DNA of 37,544 nt from DASWVC01 sp036401335 (GTDB lineage Bacteria; Verrucomicrobiota; Verrucomicrobiia; Chthoniobacterales; JAFAMB01), in contig DASWVC010000343.1 in the NCBI GenBank assembly GCA_036401335.1, positions 1-37,544 on the forward strand, read 5' to 3'. Positions 1 through 7,535 of the stretch are shown one piece after another (the stretch's first letter is position 1; each line of letters begins with the position of its first letter). Under the pieces are notes generated by a model. That model was not told where the DNA came from and made no database searches. It saw only the letters and a list, made by a program, of their open reading frames with translations. The position numbers were made by a program, and so were the translations under genes.

Positions 1-634
1 CCTTTGTCAACCAAAACTCAAACAAACCCCCCGTTCCCTTCCGGGCGTGCAACGCACACCCCAGGTCTCGCGGGCCCTTCCCTGTGGGCCCCTGCTTTCC
101 CTCGCTCTTTCTCCCTTTTAACCTTCGCCCTTTCTTTCTCCGTCGGTCGGTCTGTCCTTCACCATCCTGAACGCCCGGGCGTGCTTTCGCTCCCGCCCCG
201 CGCCCAGAACCAATCCTTCAAAGAACTTTGCCCCCCTTCCGGCGGGCATGCTCCCGGAATTTCTTTCCGAGGAGCCCTTAACTTGCCATCACCCTTGCCT
301 TCGTCAACTCGAAAATCGTGACTTTCTCGTCAACCCGGCCCCAACAGGCACCCCCGCTTCAGCGGGGCCCATACCCTATCCATCGGACCCGCGCCATCAA
401 CCAAAAAATGACTCAAAATACAATTTTTTTTTGGCCCTGGCGGGGACCCTTTTCGCGGGCGGGCGAGACCTTACCTCCTCCGCCCACACCGTCAACTCAG
501 AAAAGCAAGTAAGGCGTTTCCGGCTCAACCGAGTGCCCGAAACGGGTCGGATGGGTGGCGGTTGCCCGATGAACGGCACCAAGCGGTGTCTTCCGCGGCC
601 TCGATCACTCGAATGGTTCTGCTCGCCGTGCCGG
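1..634. other. Gene-poor stretch with strong strand asymmetry
   Basis: I see no convincing gene here. The plus strand is very pyrimidine-rich: in positions 61-240 only about 50 of 180 bases are purines, with long C/T runs. Open frames on both strands encode low-complexity, proline/serine/arginine-rich translations without a recognisable domain. The stretch lies downstream of the minus-strand esterase gene that ends at 635, so it may be its 3' flank or the edge of a gene outside the window. Confidence 0.5.
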
Positions 635-1828
635 CTAAAGCTGAGCGTAGACCATGTTGGTAACGCGCCCGAAAAGCCGGTGCTCGTCATACGGGAAATG
701 CTGAGCGAAGAGGACCAGAACGAGTTGCTCCAGCGGATCGACCCGGAGCGACGTGCTTGCGAGACCGCTCCACCCGAAGGTGCCGATCGAATCGGCACGA
801 TCTGCCATCCCTGACTCGACCCGGACGCTCACGCCCAGTCCGAACCCGCAGCCCGGCTCAAAGGAATGCCACGGGCTCGCGGTCCCAAGAAGGTGGTCGG
901 CCGTCATCCACTGAAGCGTTTTGCGACCGAGGAGGCGCACCCCGTTGAGTTCGCCTCCCGCGCACAAGATCTCTCCGAAACGGGCGAGGTCGTTCAGCGT
1001 CGAATACAGACCGCTACCGCCTTCGGGGTAGCCCCACGCTCCCGGGCGCGCTTCGCCAGGCGCGATCGCCACCATTTTGAGCGGGAGCCCTGGCCCCCTA
1101 CCCTCATGGACCATCGCAAGCCGGTCCAGGGCCTGGTCAGCCACCGAAAAACCGGTCTGACTCATGCCGGCGGGCTCCAGAACCCGCTCCGTCAAAACGG
1201 CCTCAAAGGGTTGGCCGCTAACGACCTCGAGCACCCGGGCCAGAAGATCGGTCGCGTACCCGTACTCAAATTGGACGCCGGGGTCCCGGGCCAGGGGCAC
1301 ACGGGCGATGCGGCGTACTTTGTCGGCCAGGGAGACGGCTTCGGTGAGGCGCGCTTGCTCCAGCAAGTGTGCATGGGGGGTACCGGGCACAAGGTACGGA
1401 AGGCCGGCCGTGTGCCGGAACAAATCCCAGAGCATCAGGGGCCGCATTGGGTCGCGCAGTTCAGGATCCTCCGGCGAACCACCTGCGTACACACGCCAGC
1501 CTCGCGCCTCGGGCAAGTACGCATCGACAGGATCGGCCAGGGCTATGGTTCCCTGTTCAACAAACGTGAGGGCCGCAACCGACGTTAAGATTTTCGTGAT
1601 CGAGTAGATTCGCACGATCGAATCTGTGGTCATGGGCCGCTGGCTTTCGATGTCCTGAAGGCCGGCGGCAACGCGGTGCAACTCCTGCCCTCGACGGCGG
1701 GCCAGCACGCTTACCCCCGCATAGCAGCCTTCCGCGACGAAGCGCTGCAGGAGATCCGACAATTTGGGGCTGGCAACTTTTGCGCACACGGTGGCTGGTA
1801 TAGAAGGGTGCGTCATCCGTCCCGTCAA
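635..1828 (-). CDS. Serine beta-lactamase-like hydrolase (EstB / class C fold)
   Basis: The 397-residue product belongs to the beta-lactamase/transpeptidase-like family (PF00144), which contains class C beta-lactamases, family VIII esterases and D-aminopeptidases. The nucleophile motif SITK is at residues 76-79 (S76, K79). The second motif is FEYGYATDLLARVLEVVSG around residues 187-205, with Y189 as the expected general base. A late FGWSGLASTS segment fits the C-terminal motif facing the active site. The YxN asparagine of true class C beta-lactamases is replaced, so an esterase or peptidase role is more likely than antibiotic resistance. No signal peptide is apparent, which suggests a cytoplasmic enzyme. 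A second ATG lies four codons into the frame (1816), and either start is possible. The gene is separated by 218 bp from the ligase gene upstream. The substrate cannot be told from sequence. Confidence 0.88.
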   Translation of the reverse strand: MTGRMTHPSIPATVCAKVASPKLSDLLQRFVAEGCYAGVSVLARRRGQELHRVAAGLQDIESQRPMTTDSIVRIYSITKILTSVAALTFVEQGTIALADPVDAYLPEARGWRVYAGGSPEDPELRDPMRPLMLWDLFRHTAGLPYLVPGTPHAHLLEQARLTEAVSLADKVRRIARVPLARDPGVQFEYGYATDLLARVLEVVSGQPFEAVLTERVLEPAGMSQTGFSVADQALDRLAMVHEGRGPGLPLKMVAIAPGEARPGAWGYPEGGSGLYSTLNDLARFGEILCAGGELNGVRLLGRKTLQWMTADHLLGTASPWHSFEPGCGFGLGVSVRVESGMADRADSIGTFGWSGLASTSLRVDPLEQLVLVLFAQHFPYDEHRLFGRVTNMVYAQL

Positions 1829-2000
1829 GGTTTAGCCTCGAATCCGGGGCACTTCCGGGCGTTTGGCTCGAGCCAGCGACGCAGCGTGGTTCGAGACTGC
1901 CTCCTCGGCATTACGCCGTTGTCACCGCCAGACTTACCGCTGGGCAAGGCTCCGCGCACGGGGGGCGTTCGAATCGAGCGGTGCACCTGGAGCAAATGCC

Positions 2001-2040
2001 AAAAGGCTCTTCCGCAATGCAAAAGGCTTTTTCGCAATGA
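2001..2040. repeat. Tandem 20-bp duplication
   Basis: Two adjacent 20-bp units, 2001-2020 and 2021-2040, match at 17 of 20 positions; each reads AAAAGGCTyTTyCGCAATGm. They lie immediately beyond the stop of the minus-strand acyl-CoA ligase (2047), in its 3' untranslated region. No inverted symmetry is evident, so this is probably a simple slippage duplication. Confidence 0.7.
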
Positions 2041-2046
2041 TTTACG

Positions 2047-3438
2047 TCAGGCACCGTGGAGGATCGTGCGCGTCAGGGTCCGGTCGAGGTCGCCTTTCGG
2101 GGTGTAGCGCCAGCATTCCGCACCGATTTGCTGCACGGTGCGAAGCCGCCGTGCCAACGGTCCAAGGGCCTCTGCCACCGCCGAGGGGTGTGGCGCCGGG
2201 CCGGTGAAAGCCATCGCGAGATCAGCCCCGTCCGGGGACCAGACCATCACCTCCGCCACTGCGGGGCAAAGCCCTTGCAAGGTTCGTTCCACTCGGAGGG
2301 CCGAAAACGTGCGGCCGTTTCCCATCCGCACCTGGTCATCCCTCCGCCCGAGGAACAAGTATCGATCGACTTCTTTGCACGCGCCGTCCCCGGTTTTGAC
2401 CCAGCGGTCTGGTGCCGCCCGGACGATTCCCTCGCACCAATGGCCGAAACAGGCGTTGGATCCGGAAAATTCCAGTTCCGCATCAGGCGAGAGTCGCACC
2501 TCGCAGCCCACCGGCCGTCCAATCAGGCCCGGAACAAACTCCCCCACCGCACCCAGCATGATCCCCGGGGAGGCTTCCGTTTGGCCGTAACCGACGCGGA
2601 GCGTGGAACCGGCCAAGAGGGCGCTTATTCCAGGGCTGATCGCGGCGCCTCCGACGATCCCCCCCTGAAACGCGCCAAAAGCCCCTGGTGCCGTGTTCGC
2701 GAAAGGGCGCACCATGGCGGGTACAAGGTTCCACCAGTTAAGCTGCCATTGATGAACGAGGCAGCGCTGTTCGTCGGCGTCGCGGGGCTCCGAACAGCGC
2801 ACCAGGCTTGCGCCCACGCTCAACGCCGCCAAAAACTCCAACACAAGTCCGAACGCATGGCACCACGGCAACGTGGAAAGCAGACGCCGCTGCGCATTCA
2901 GCCCCAGAATGGGCAGGTGTGATCGCAGGACCGCGAGCAGGTTAGCGTCCGACAATGCAATCCATTTTCGCCGACCGTCCGTTCCACTGCTGGCCAGGAG
3001 AAACCGGGCTTCCGGTGAACGCGGTCCCGGGACGGGCCGTCGCGCACACGCAGCGACGGTGGGTTGGCCGTGGCAATCCCATTGAATCCACCCGCCCGGC
3101 CCGACGATGAACCGGGCATCAAGTTCCTCCCCTGCCGCCGGCAAACTTTCACCGGGGGGTACAAGGCAGAGCGTGGCCTCAACCCAAAGGCCCGCCAGGA
3201 CCGCCCCGATCCACCCGAGGCCGGGCGTCCCGCCCACGGCGACGCGATCGCCGGGCTTTAATCCTACGGTCCGAAAAGCTTTGACCCACCCTCGCAGCCC
3301 CGTCCAGATCGTCGGTCCCGGGACAGCAGCCTCCGGGAGGACCCAAACGAGCTGCGGCCGATGGGGCAACTGGGTACGCAGGATTTCACGCCAGGGACGA
3401 GGATGGGCGGGGGCCGGCAGCGAGGTCGGCGCGTTCAT
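2047..3438 (-). CDS. AMP-forming acyl-CoA ligase, candidate p-coumaryl-CoA ligase for PYP
   Basis: The 463-residue protein belongs to the class I adenylate-forming superfamily, shorter than the usual 500-600. Core motifs are visible: a P-loop-like SSGTDGRRKW at 150-159, PWCHAFG at 191-197, YGQTEAS at 284-290, TGD at 349-351 (ATP-ribose aspartate), GRRDDQVRMGNG near 365-376, and the catalytic lysine K448 in TPKGD. The P-loop deviates from the canonical TSGTTGxPK, but the lysine position is kept. The gene diverges from a photoactive yellow protein gene. In Halorhodospira and Rhodobacter a p-coumaryl:CoA ligase (pCL) is encoded next to pyp and activates the chromophore. I infer the same role here from context; the sequence alone shows only an acid:CoA ligase. 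Other possibilities are a fatty-acid or aryl-acid ligase in an unrelated pathway. ATG at 3438 is the natural start. Confidence 0.85.
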   Translation of the reverse strand: MNAPTSLPAPAHPRPWREILRTQLPHRPQLVWVLPEAAVPGPTIWTGLRGWVKAFRTVGLKPGDRVAVGGTPGLGWIGAVLAGLWVEATLCLVPPGESLPAAGEELDARFIVGPGGWIQWDCHGQPTVAACARRPVPGPRSPEARFLLASSGTDGRRKWIALSDANLLAVLRSHLPILGLNAQRRLLSTLPWCHAFGLVLEFLAALSVGASLVRCSEPRDADEQRCLVHQWQLNWWNLVPAMVRPFANTAPGAFGAFQGGIVGGAAISPGISALLAGSTLRVGYGQTEASPGIMLGAVGEFVPGLIGRPVGCEVRLSPDAELEFSGSNACFGHWCEGIVRAAPDRWVKTGDGACKEVDRYLFLGRRDDQVRMGNGRTFSALRVERTLQGLCPAVAEVMVWSPDGADLAMAFTGPAPHPSAVAEALGPLARRLRTVQQIGAECWRYTPKGDLDRTLTRTILHGA

Positions 3439-3497
3439 CCAAACAGAATGGCCGCAAGAGTATTTATTGTAAATATAAACTCGTGCCGGTAGATTGC
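3439..3497. promoter_or_regulatory. Short AT-rich divergent promoter region
   Basis: Only about 60 bp separate the divergent start codons of the ligase and the PYP gene. An AT-rich tract at 3461-3480 stands out from the GC-rich surroundings and holds TATAAA (3474-3479, plus strand) and TACAAT (3472-3467, minus strand), which could serve as -10 elements. No clear -35 partner was found. A shared intergenic promoter would co-express chromophore ligase and photoreceptor. This is inference. Confidence 0.35.
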
Positions 3498-3881
3498 ATG
3501 CCGTCCGCTATGACAATCGACGGGTCCGTTTTGCTCGACTACCTGGAAAAGGCGGGTGCCGCCGCACTCGATGCCACTGATTTTGGCGTTATTCGCATGC
3601 GCACCGATGGGACGGTCATCGCCTACAACGCCTATGAATCCCGGCTTTCAGGCCTTTCCAAAACCAGTGTCATGGAAAAGTGTTTTTTCACCGAAGTGGC
3701 ACCTTGCACCAACAACTTCATGGTGGCGGAACAGTTCAACCGGCCAGGGGCACTCGATGCCGAACTGGATTACGTTTTTACCTACCGCATGAAGCCGACG
3801 AAGGTCCGCCTGCGTCTGCTCCGGCGGTTGAATGCGGCCGAACAATACCTCCTCACGATCAAGCTGGATTTCGTACCGTGA
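3498..3881 (+). CDS. Photoactive yellow protein (PYP) family blue-light sensor
   Basis: This 127-residue single PAS-domain protein matches photoactive yellow protein over its whole length (Halorhodospira halophila PYP has 125 residues). In the frame from ATG 3498, C70 in FFTEVAPCT corresponds to the chromophore-binding Cys69. Y43 and E47 in YNAYES correspond to Tyr42 and Glu46, which hydrogen-bond the p-coumarate phenolate. YRMKPTKV near residue 96 matches YQMTPTKV with Met100. Thr50 is replaced by Ser51 and the lid residue Arg52 by Leu53, so spectrum and photocycle rate may differ. A GTG at 3483 and an ATG at 3510 are alternative starts; 3498 gives the length closest to known PYPs. The stop overlaps the kinase start by 4 bp (GTGA), indicating translational coupling. 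Light sensing is inferred from the family; no tyrosine ammonia-lyase gene for making p-coumarate is in the window. Confidence 0.85.
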   Translation: MPSAMTIDGSVLLDYLEKAGAAALDATDFGVIRMRTDGTVIAYNAYESRLSGLSKTSVMEKCFFTEVAPCTNNFMVAEQFNRPGALDAELDYVFTYRMKPTKVRLRLLRRLNAAEQYLLTIKLDFVP

Positions 3882-5116
3882 CGGACGACGGGGAAATCGA
3901 AAGGCTGCTGCGGTTTTTGTACCTCTGCCCGGTGGGATTGGCCGACCACGCAGCCAACGGCGATGTCAGGATGATGAACGCGCTCGCCGTGCAGATGCTG
4001 ATGCCGCTCGCGTCGGACGGGCACATCGACAACTTGTTCACCGTGCTGGCAGAATCCGTGCCGGACCTTTCGACGCTGGTCCAAGGGTATGGCCCGCCTT
4101 TCGGGACGATTGTTCAAGACCGCCAGTTCTCCGTCCGGGGTGAACCAGAACCACGGCATTACGCTTTAAGCATTCTTCGCATTGGCGGGGATACGTTCAT
4201 GGCGACGCTCAGCGATGTGACCCAGGCCGTGCTGAACGAGGAGATCGCGCGAACGGCACTCCGGGCGCAGGCGGTGCAGGAAGGCAGGGTGGAAATACTG
4301 ACCGGCATCCTGCACGACATCGGGAACGGTATTACCGGGATGGGCACCCGCACCGCGATCCTTGGAGCGGCACCGCCCTGGGAGGAGTTGCCACAACTGG
4401 AAAAACTGGGGCCGTTCCTGCGCCAGCAGCCGGCGGCGCTCGAAGCCGGCCTCGGCGTCGACAGGGCCGCTGCGCTTCTCAGTTTTGTCGATGCCGTGGT
4501 CATCCGTTTGCAGCAGCGCGCTGCCGAATGGCGCGAAACCGTGGCCCTTTTCTCGAAGTCGATTCTGCACGTTCAGGAGATCCTTAACATTCAACGCCAG
4601 TTCATCCAGGGCGGCACGCTTCCGCGCGGCGTGCTGCTTCCGGGGGAACTGCTCGAAGACGCGCTCGCCATCCAGCGTGGATCACTCCACAAACGCGGGA
4701 TTGAGGTCACCACCGAGGTTGATCCTGACCTTGGTCCGCTCGAAGTCGACCGCACCCGGCTCATCCAGGTCTTGGTCAACGTCCTCAGGAATGTGGCTGA
4801 AGCTTTCGATGTGAACGGGAGCAAAGCCGACCGGCGAACGCTTCACGTCGTGGTCCGCCGGATTCGACCCGACCATCTCGAGTTTGTTTTTGCCGATAAT
4901 GCCTGCGGTTTCGATGTGCCGGGGGGCGTTTTTGCCATCACGCGGGGGAAGACAACGAAACAGACCGGTTCCGGCCTTGGCCTTTCGACCTGCGCGCAGA
5001 TCGTCGCCTCCCACCACGGCACGTTCACGCTCCGAAGCGCCGGCCGGGGCCAGGGAGCCACCTGCAGCGTGGTGCTCCCGGTTTCATCGTCCCCGGGCGA
5101 CGAAGCCTCGCCATGA
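3878..5116 (+). CDS. PAS-domain sensor histidine kinase coupled to PYP
   Basis: The 412-residue kinase starts at GTG 3878, inside the stop of the PYP gene (GTGA). An in-frame upstream start would run through the PYP gene and is rejected. An N-terminal PAS-like region (about 8-118, beginning LCPVGLADH) is followed by a short helical linker. The phospho-acceptor region LHDIGNGITG has H146. The ATPase domain shows an N box LRNVAEAF with N305, a G1 box DNACGF at 340-345 (the usual DNGxG has an alanine insertion-like change) and a G2 box GSGLGLS at 364-370. No membrane segment is seen, so the kinase is cytoplasmic and should read an internal signal. Its coupling to PYP suggests that the photoreceptor modulates it by protein contact. 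Its partner is likely the receiver domain of the next gene, whose ATG overlaps the stop by 4 bp. Confidence 0.88.
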   Translation: MTDDGEIERLLRFLYLCPVGLADHAANGDVRMMNALAVQMLMPLASDGHIDNLFTVLAESVPDLSTLVQGYGPPFGTIVQDRQFSVRGEPEPRHYALSILRIGGDTFMATLSDVTQAVLNEEIARTALRAQAVQEGRVEILTGILHDIGNGITGMGTRTAILGAAPPWEELPQLEKLGPFLRQQPAALEAGLGVDRAAALLSFVDAVVIRLQQRAAEWRETVALFSKSILHVQEILNIQRQFIQGGTLPRGVLLPGELLEDALAIQRGSLHKRGIEVTTEVDPDLGPLEVDRTRLIQVLVNVLRNVAEAFDVNGSKADRRTLHVVVRRIRPDHLEFVFADNACGFDVPGGVFAITRGKTTKQTGSGLGLSTCAQIVASHHGTFTLRSAGRGQGATCSVVLPVSSSPGDEASP

Positions 5117-6774
5117 TCTCACCGCTTAACACCCGCGTCCTCATCGTGGACGACGAGGAGATCGTGCGCGACAGCCTGCGCGAATCGCTGCTGCCGGTAA
5201 AGGGCGACGATGAACGGCTGCAAGCCGCCGCGCACGCCCTGTTTGGAACCGAGAGAATCCGCGCCCCGGGCACGGCCAGCAACGCCTCGCGTATCCCGTT
5301 TGAAATCGACGAAGCGTTTTCTGGGATGGAAGCGTTCGCCAAAGTCCAGGTTGCGGTGGCCGAGGCGCGGCCCTACGCCGTGATCTTCCTGGACATGCGG
5401 ATGCCCGGTTGGGACGGCCTGCGCACGGTCGAACAGATCCGCAGCGTGGATACCCGGGCAGAGGTCGTGATGGTAACAGCCTACAGTGATTACACCCTGG
5501 AGCAGATCATCAAAAAGGCAGGCGCAAATGTCGGGTACCACTGCAAACCCTTTGCTCCGGAAGAAATCTGCCAGGTCGCTACAAAGGCGGTCCATGCCTG
5601 GGATAAAGTGCGCGGCCTCGAGATGTTGATCAATGTGACCGCAAACCTTCACGGCGCGGCCCAGGAACCAATGGTTCTCCTGCGCGAGATCCTTGCCCAA
5701 GTGGCCAACATCGTGGGGGCCACGGCAGCCATCCTCGGACGGCTGGAGGGGGACGGCCTATTCAAGGCGCTCTGCAGTTTGGGGGTTCGGGAACAAGACG
5801 GTGAGACCACCGCCCTTGTTAAGAGCGTCGCCTCTGCCGGGGAAGTGGATGCGAACAGCGGCATCGCGGTCCGGGGTAACTTTGCCGTAATGCGGATTGA
5901 GGCATTCCGGATTGCGGCGCTGCTGGGAAGCACCTCCGGCCTGAACGTGGAAAAGACCTACCTCTTGCGGCTTTTCCTCGCCAGCGCGGGTCAGGCGCTC
6001 GAAAATGCCCGCCTTCACGAGGTGATCCTGCAGAACGAGAAGCTTTCAACGCTGGGCAGTGCGCTCGGCGCAATCGTTCATGACCTGCGCAACCCGGTGG
6101 GCGCGATCCAGAGCTTGTGCGAACTCATAGAACAGGAGCTCGCCACCGGGAGTACCGGTGAAGTGGCCAAATACGTGGAACTCATCCGCCTTTCCGGCGA
6201 TGACGCCATGGACATCGTGAACAACGTACTCGATTTTACACGCAAGACTGCCCTGGAACCGTCCCCGGTTCTCCTGACGGACTTTAGCGGCCGGCTGCGC
6301 GAAAAGTCGCGGCACTTTCTCGAAGGAAGCACCACGCTTCTGGAAATCGATGCTCCCGGCGGAGCCGTTGTCTGGATCGATGCGAAAAGACTCCAGCGAG
6401 CGCTCCTTAACCTCATCAAGAATGCGTGTGAGGTATTGGCCTCTGAAGCCGTGCAAGGACCGCGCGTAAGGGTTTCAATGGTGGAAAAGGAGGGAGACTT
6501 GCTCATAAACGTAAGCGACAATGGACCCGGCCTTCCGGCCGAGGTTCAGGTGCGACTCTTTGAACCCTTTGCAACCCACGGCAAGGCCCTTGGGACCGGG
6601 CTTGGCCTTGCCATAGCCCGCCAAATCGTTGAATCCCACGATGGAACCATCACCGCGGAAAGCACGCCCACAGGAGCGACGTTCAGGATGCGCCTGCCGC
6701 AACCGGCCGCGGCAATGTTTCCAGCGGTGAGTACGGCCGGCCAAGCAGAACCCGGTGTCGTTAACCGCCGGTAG
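5113..6774 (+). CDS. Receiver - GAF-like - histidine kinase fusion
   Basis: The 553-residue protein begins with a receiver domain (about 6-160): acidic pair in VDDEE, phospho-acceptor D94 in IFLDMRMPG, T122 in VTAYSD and K145 in CKPF. The receiver carries an extra insert of about 35 residues (29-65). A middle region (about 175-300) is GAF-like in size and position but not certain. The kinase core has H323 in IVHDLRNPVG, N437 in LIKNACE, DNGPG at 469-473 and GTGLGLA at 494-500. No DNA-binding or cyclic-nucleotide output domain is present, so the phosphate must leave to a partner elsewhere. The start ATG overlaps the upstream stop (ATGA), making a three-gene unit with PYP and the first kinase. 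I infer a relay from the first kinase to D94, then control of the C-terminal kinase. Confidence 0.88.
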   Translation: MISPLNTRVLIVDDEEIVRDSLRESLLPVKGDDERLQAAAHALFGTERIRAPGTASNASRIPFEIDEAFSGMEAFAKVQVAVAEARPYAVIFLDMRMPGWDGLRTVEQIRSVDTRAEVVMVTAYSDYTLEQIIKKAGANVGYHCKPFAPEEICQVATKAVHAWDKVRGLEMLINVTANLHGAAQEPMVLLREILAQVANIVGATAAILGRLEGDGLFKALCSLGVREQDGETTALVKSVASAGEVDANSGIAVRGNFAVMRIEAFRIAALLGSTSGLNVEKTYLLRLFLASAGQALENARLHEVILQNEKLSTLGSALGAIVHDLRNPVGAIQSLCELIEQELATGSTGEVAKYVELIRLSGDDAMDIVNNVLDFTRKTALEPSPVLLTDFSGRLREKSRHFLEGSTTLLEIDAPGGAVVWIDAKRLQRALLNLIKNACEVLASEAVQGPRVRVSMVEKEGDLLINVSDNGPGLPAEVQVRLFEPFATHGKALGTGLGLAIARQIVESHDGTITAESTPTGATFRMRLPQPAAAMFPAVSTAGQAEPGVVNRR

Positions 6775-6851
6775 CCAGCCGAATTAGCGTTTAAGGGCAG
6801 TTGGGCAAGCGTGACTTAACGGGTGGCTCAAGGAAACAGGGTTCGGCTACT

Positions 6852-7394
6852 ATGTCCGGCATCGAAATCAAAGCGTTGAGCGCCTCGCCGAAGGTCTGCG
6901 AGATGCTGACGGAGATTCTGCTGGAGACGGTCGCAAATGGTGGCTCCGTCAGCTTCATGCACCCGCTCAAGCCGGAAACGGCCGCAGCGTTCTGGGACCG
7001 CGCGCTGGCGGCGGCAGCCCGGGAAGAACGGATGGTTCTAGGTGCCTGGGATGGCGAGGTCCTGGCTGGCACTGTCACGCTGATGTTAGATTGTCCACCA
7101 AACCAGCCGCACCGGGCAGAAATCGCGAAGCTGATGACACGCGTGAGCCATCGGCGCCGAGGCATCGCGACCGCATTGGTGCGGGAAGCTGAGGCTTGCG
7201 CGGTAAAGCGGGAGCGCACCCTTCTGGTGCTCGACACGGCAACGGACGGCGGGGCGGCAGGCCTGTATGAGGGGCTCGGCTTTACTCTGGCCGGAATAAT
7301 CCCGGATTATGCGTTAAAACCACACGGAGGGCTGACCGGCACCATGATTTTTTGGAAACGGATCGGTGGAAAGCCGGAAGAGCAGGACACCTGA
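6852..7394 (+). CDS. GNAT acetyltransferase, tabtoxin-resistance-like
   Basis: The product of 180 residues is a Gcn5-related N-acetyltransferase. The acetyl-CoA binding motif A is visible as VSHRRRGIATALVREAE, followed by LLVLDTATDGGAAGLYEGLGF and IPDYAL, an arrangement typical of tabtoxin-resistance (Ttr)-like acetyltransferases and many uncharacterised relatives. The family transfers acetyl from acetyl-CoA to amino groups of small molecules; the substrate here is unknown. ATG 6852 is preferred because homologous sequence begins there; an in-frame TTG at 6801 would add 17 unconserved residues. It lies 77 bp after the signalling operon on the same strand and may or may not be cotranscribed. 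Confidence 0.85.
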   Translation: MSGIEIKALSASPKVCEMLTEILLETVANGGSVSFMHPLKPETAAAFWDRALAAAAREERMVLGAWDGEVLAGTVTLMLDCPPNQPHRAEIAKLMTRVSHRRRGIATALVREAEACAVKRERTLLVLDTATDGGAAGLYEGLGFTLAGIIPDYALKPHGGLTGTMIFWKRIGGKPEEQDT

Positions 7395-7535
7395 GCTGCC
7401 TGCGTGAACGGCGGCAAAGCGCTTGAATTCTCGCCGGTAGGGTCAACCGTTCCTCGCCGGCCGCCCCGCTTCAGAAAGGATCGCTGGGAACCACTGTGGA
7501 TGCAGCATGCCCCGCGGTGCCGATGTCACAGCGGT

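Noticed and set aside
866..1588. 240-codon plus-strand open frame
   Set aside because: Antisense to the beta-lactamase-like gene, arginine-rich and without a domain; it arises from the GC-rich codon pattern of the real gene.
635..1828. Antibiotic-resistance beta-lactamase
   Set aside because: The protein has no signal peptide and lacks the YxN asparagine of class C enzymes, so resistance is not supported.
3680..3877. Upstream extension of the first histidine kinase to a start at 3680
   Set aside because: It would overlap nearly half of the PYP gene in another frame and is not protein-like; the GTGA overlap at 3878 is the natural coupled start.
3498..3881. Reading the PYP gene as a generic PAS domain
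   Set aside because: The VAPCT cysteine, Tyr42 and Glu46 equivalents and the YxMxPTKV block in the right spacing are specific to PYP-like proteins, though a formal search is still needed.
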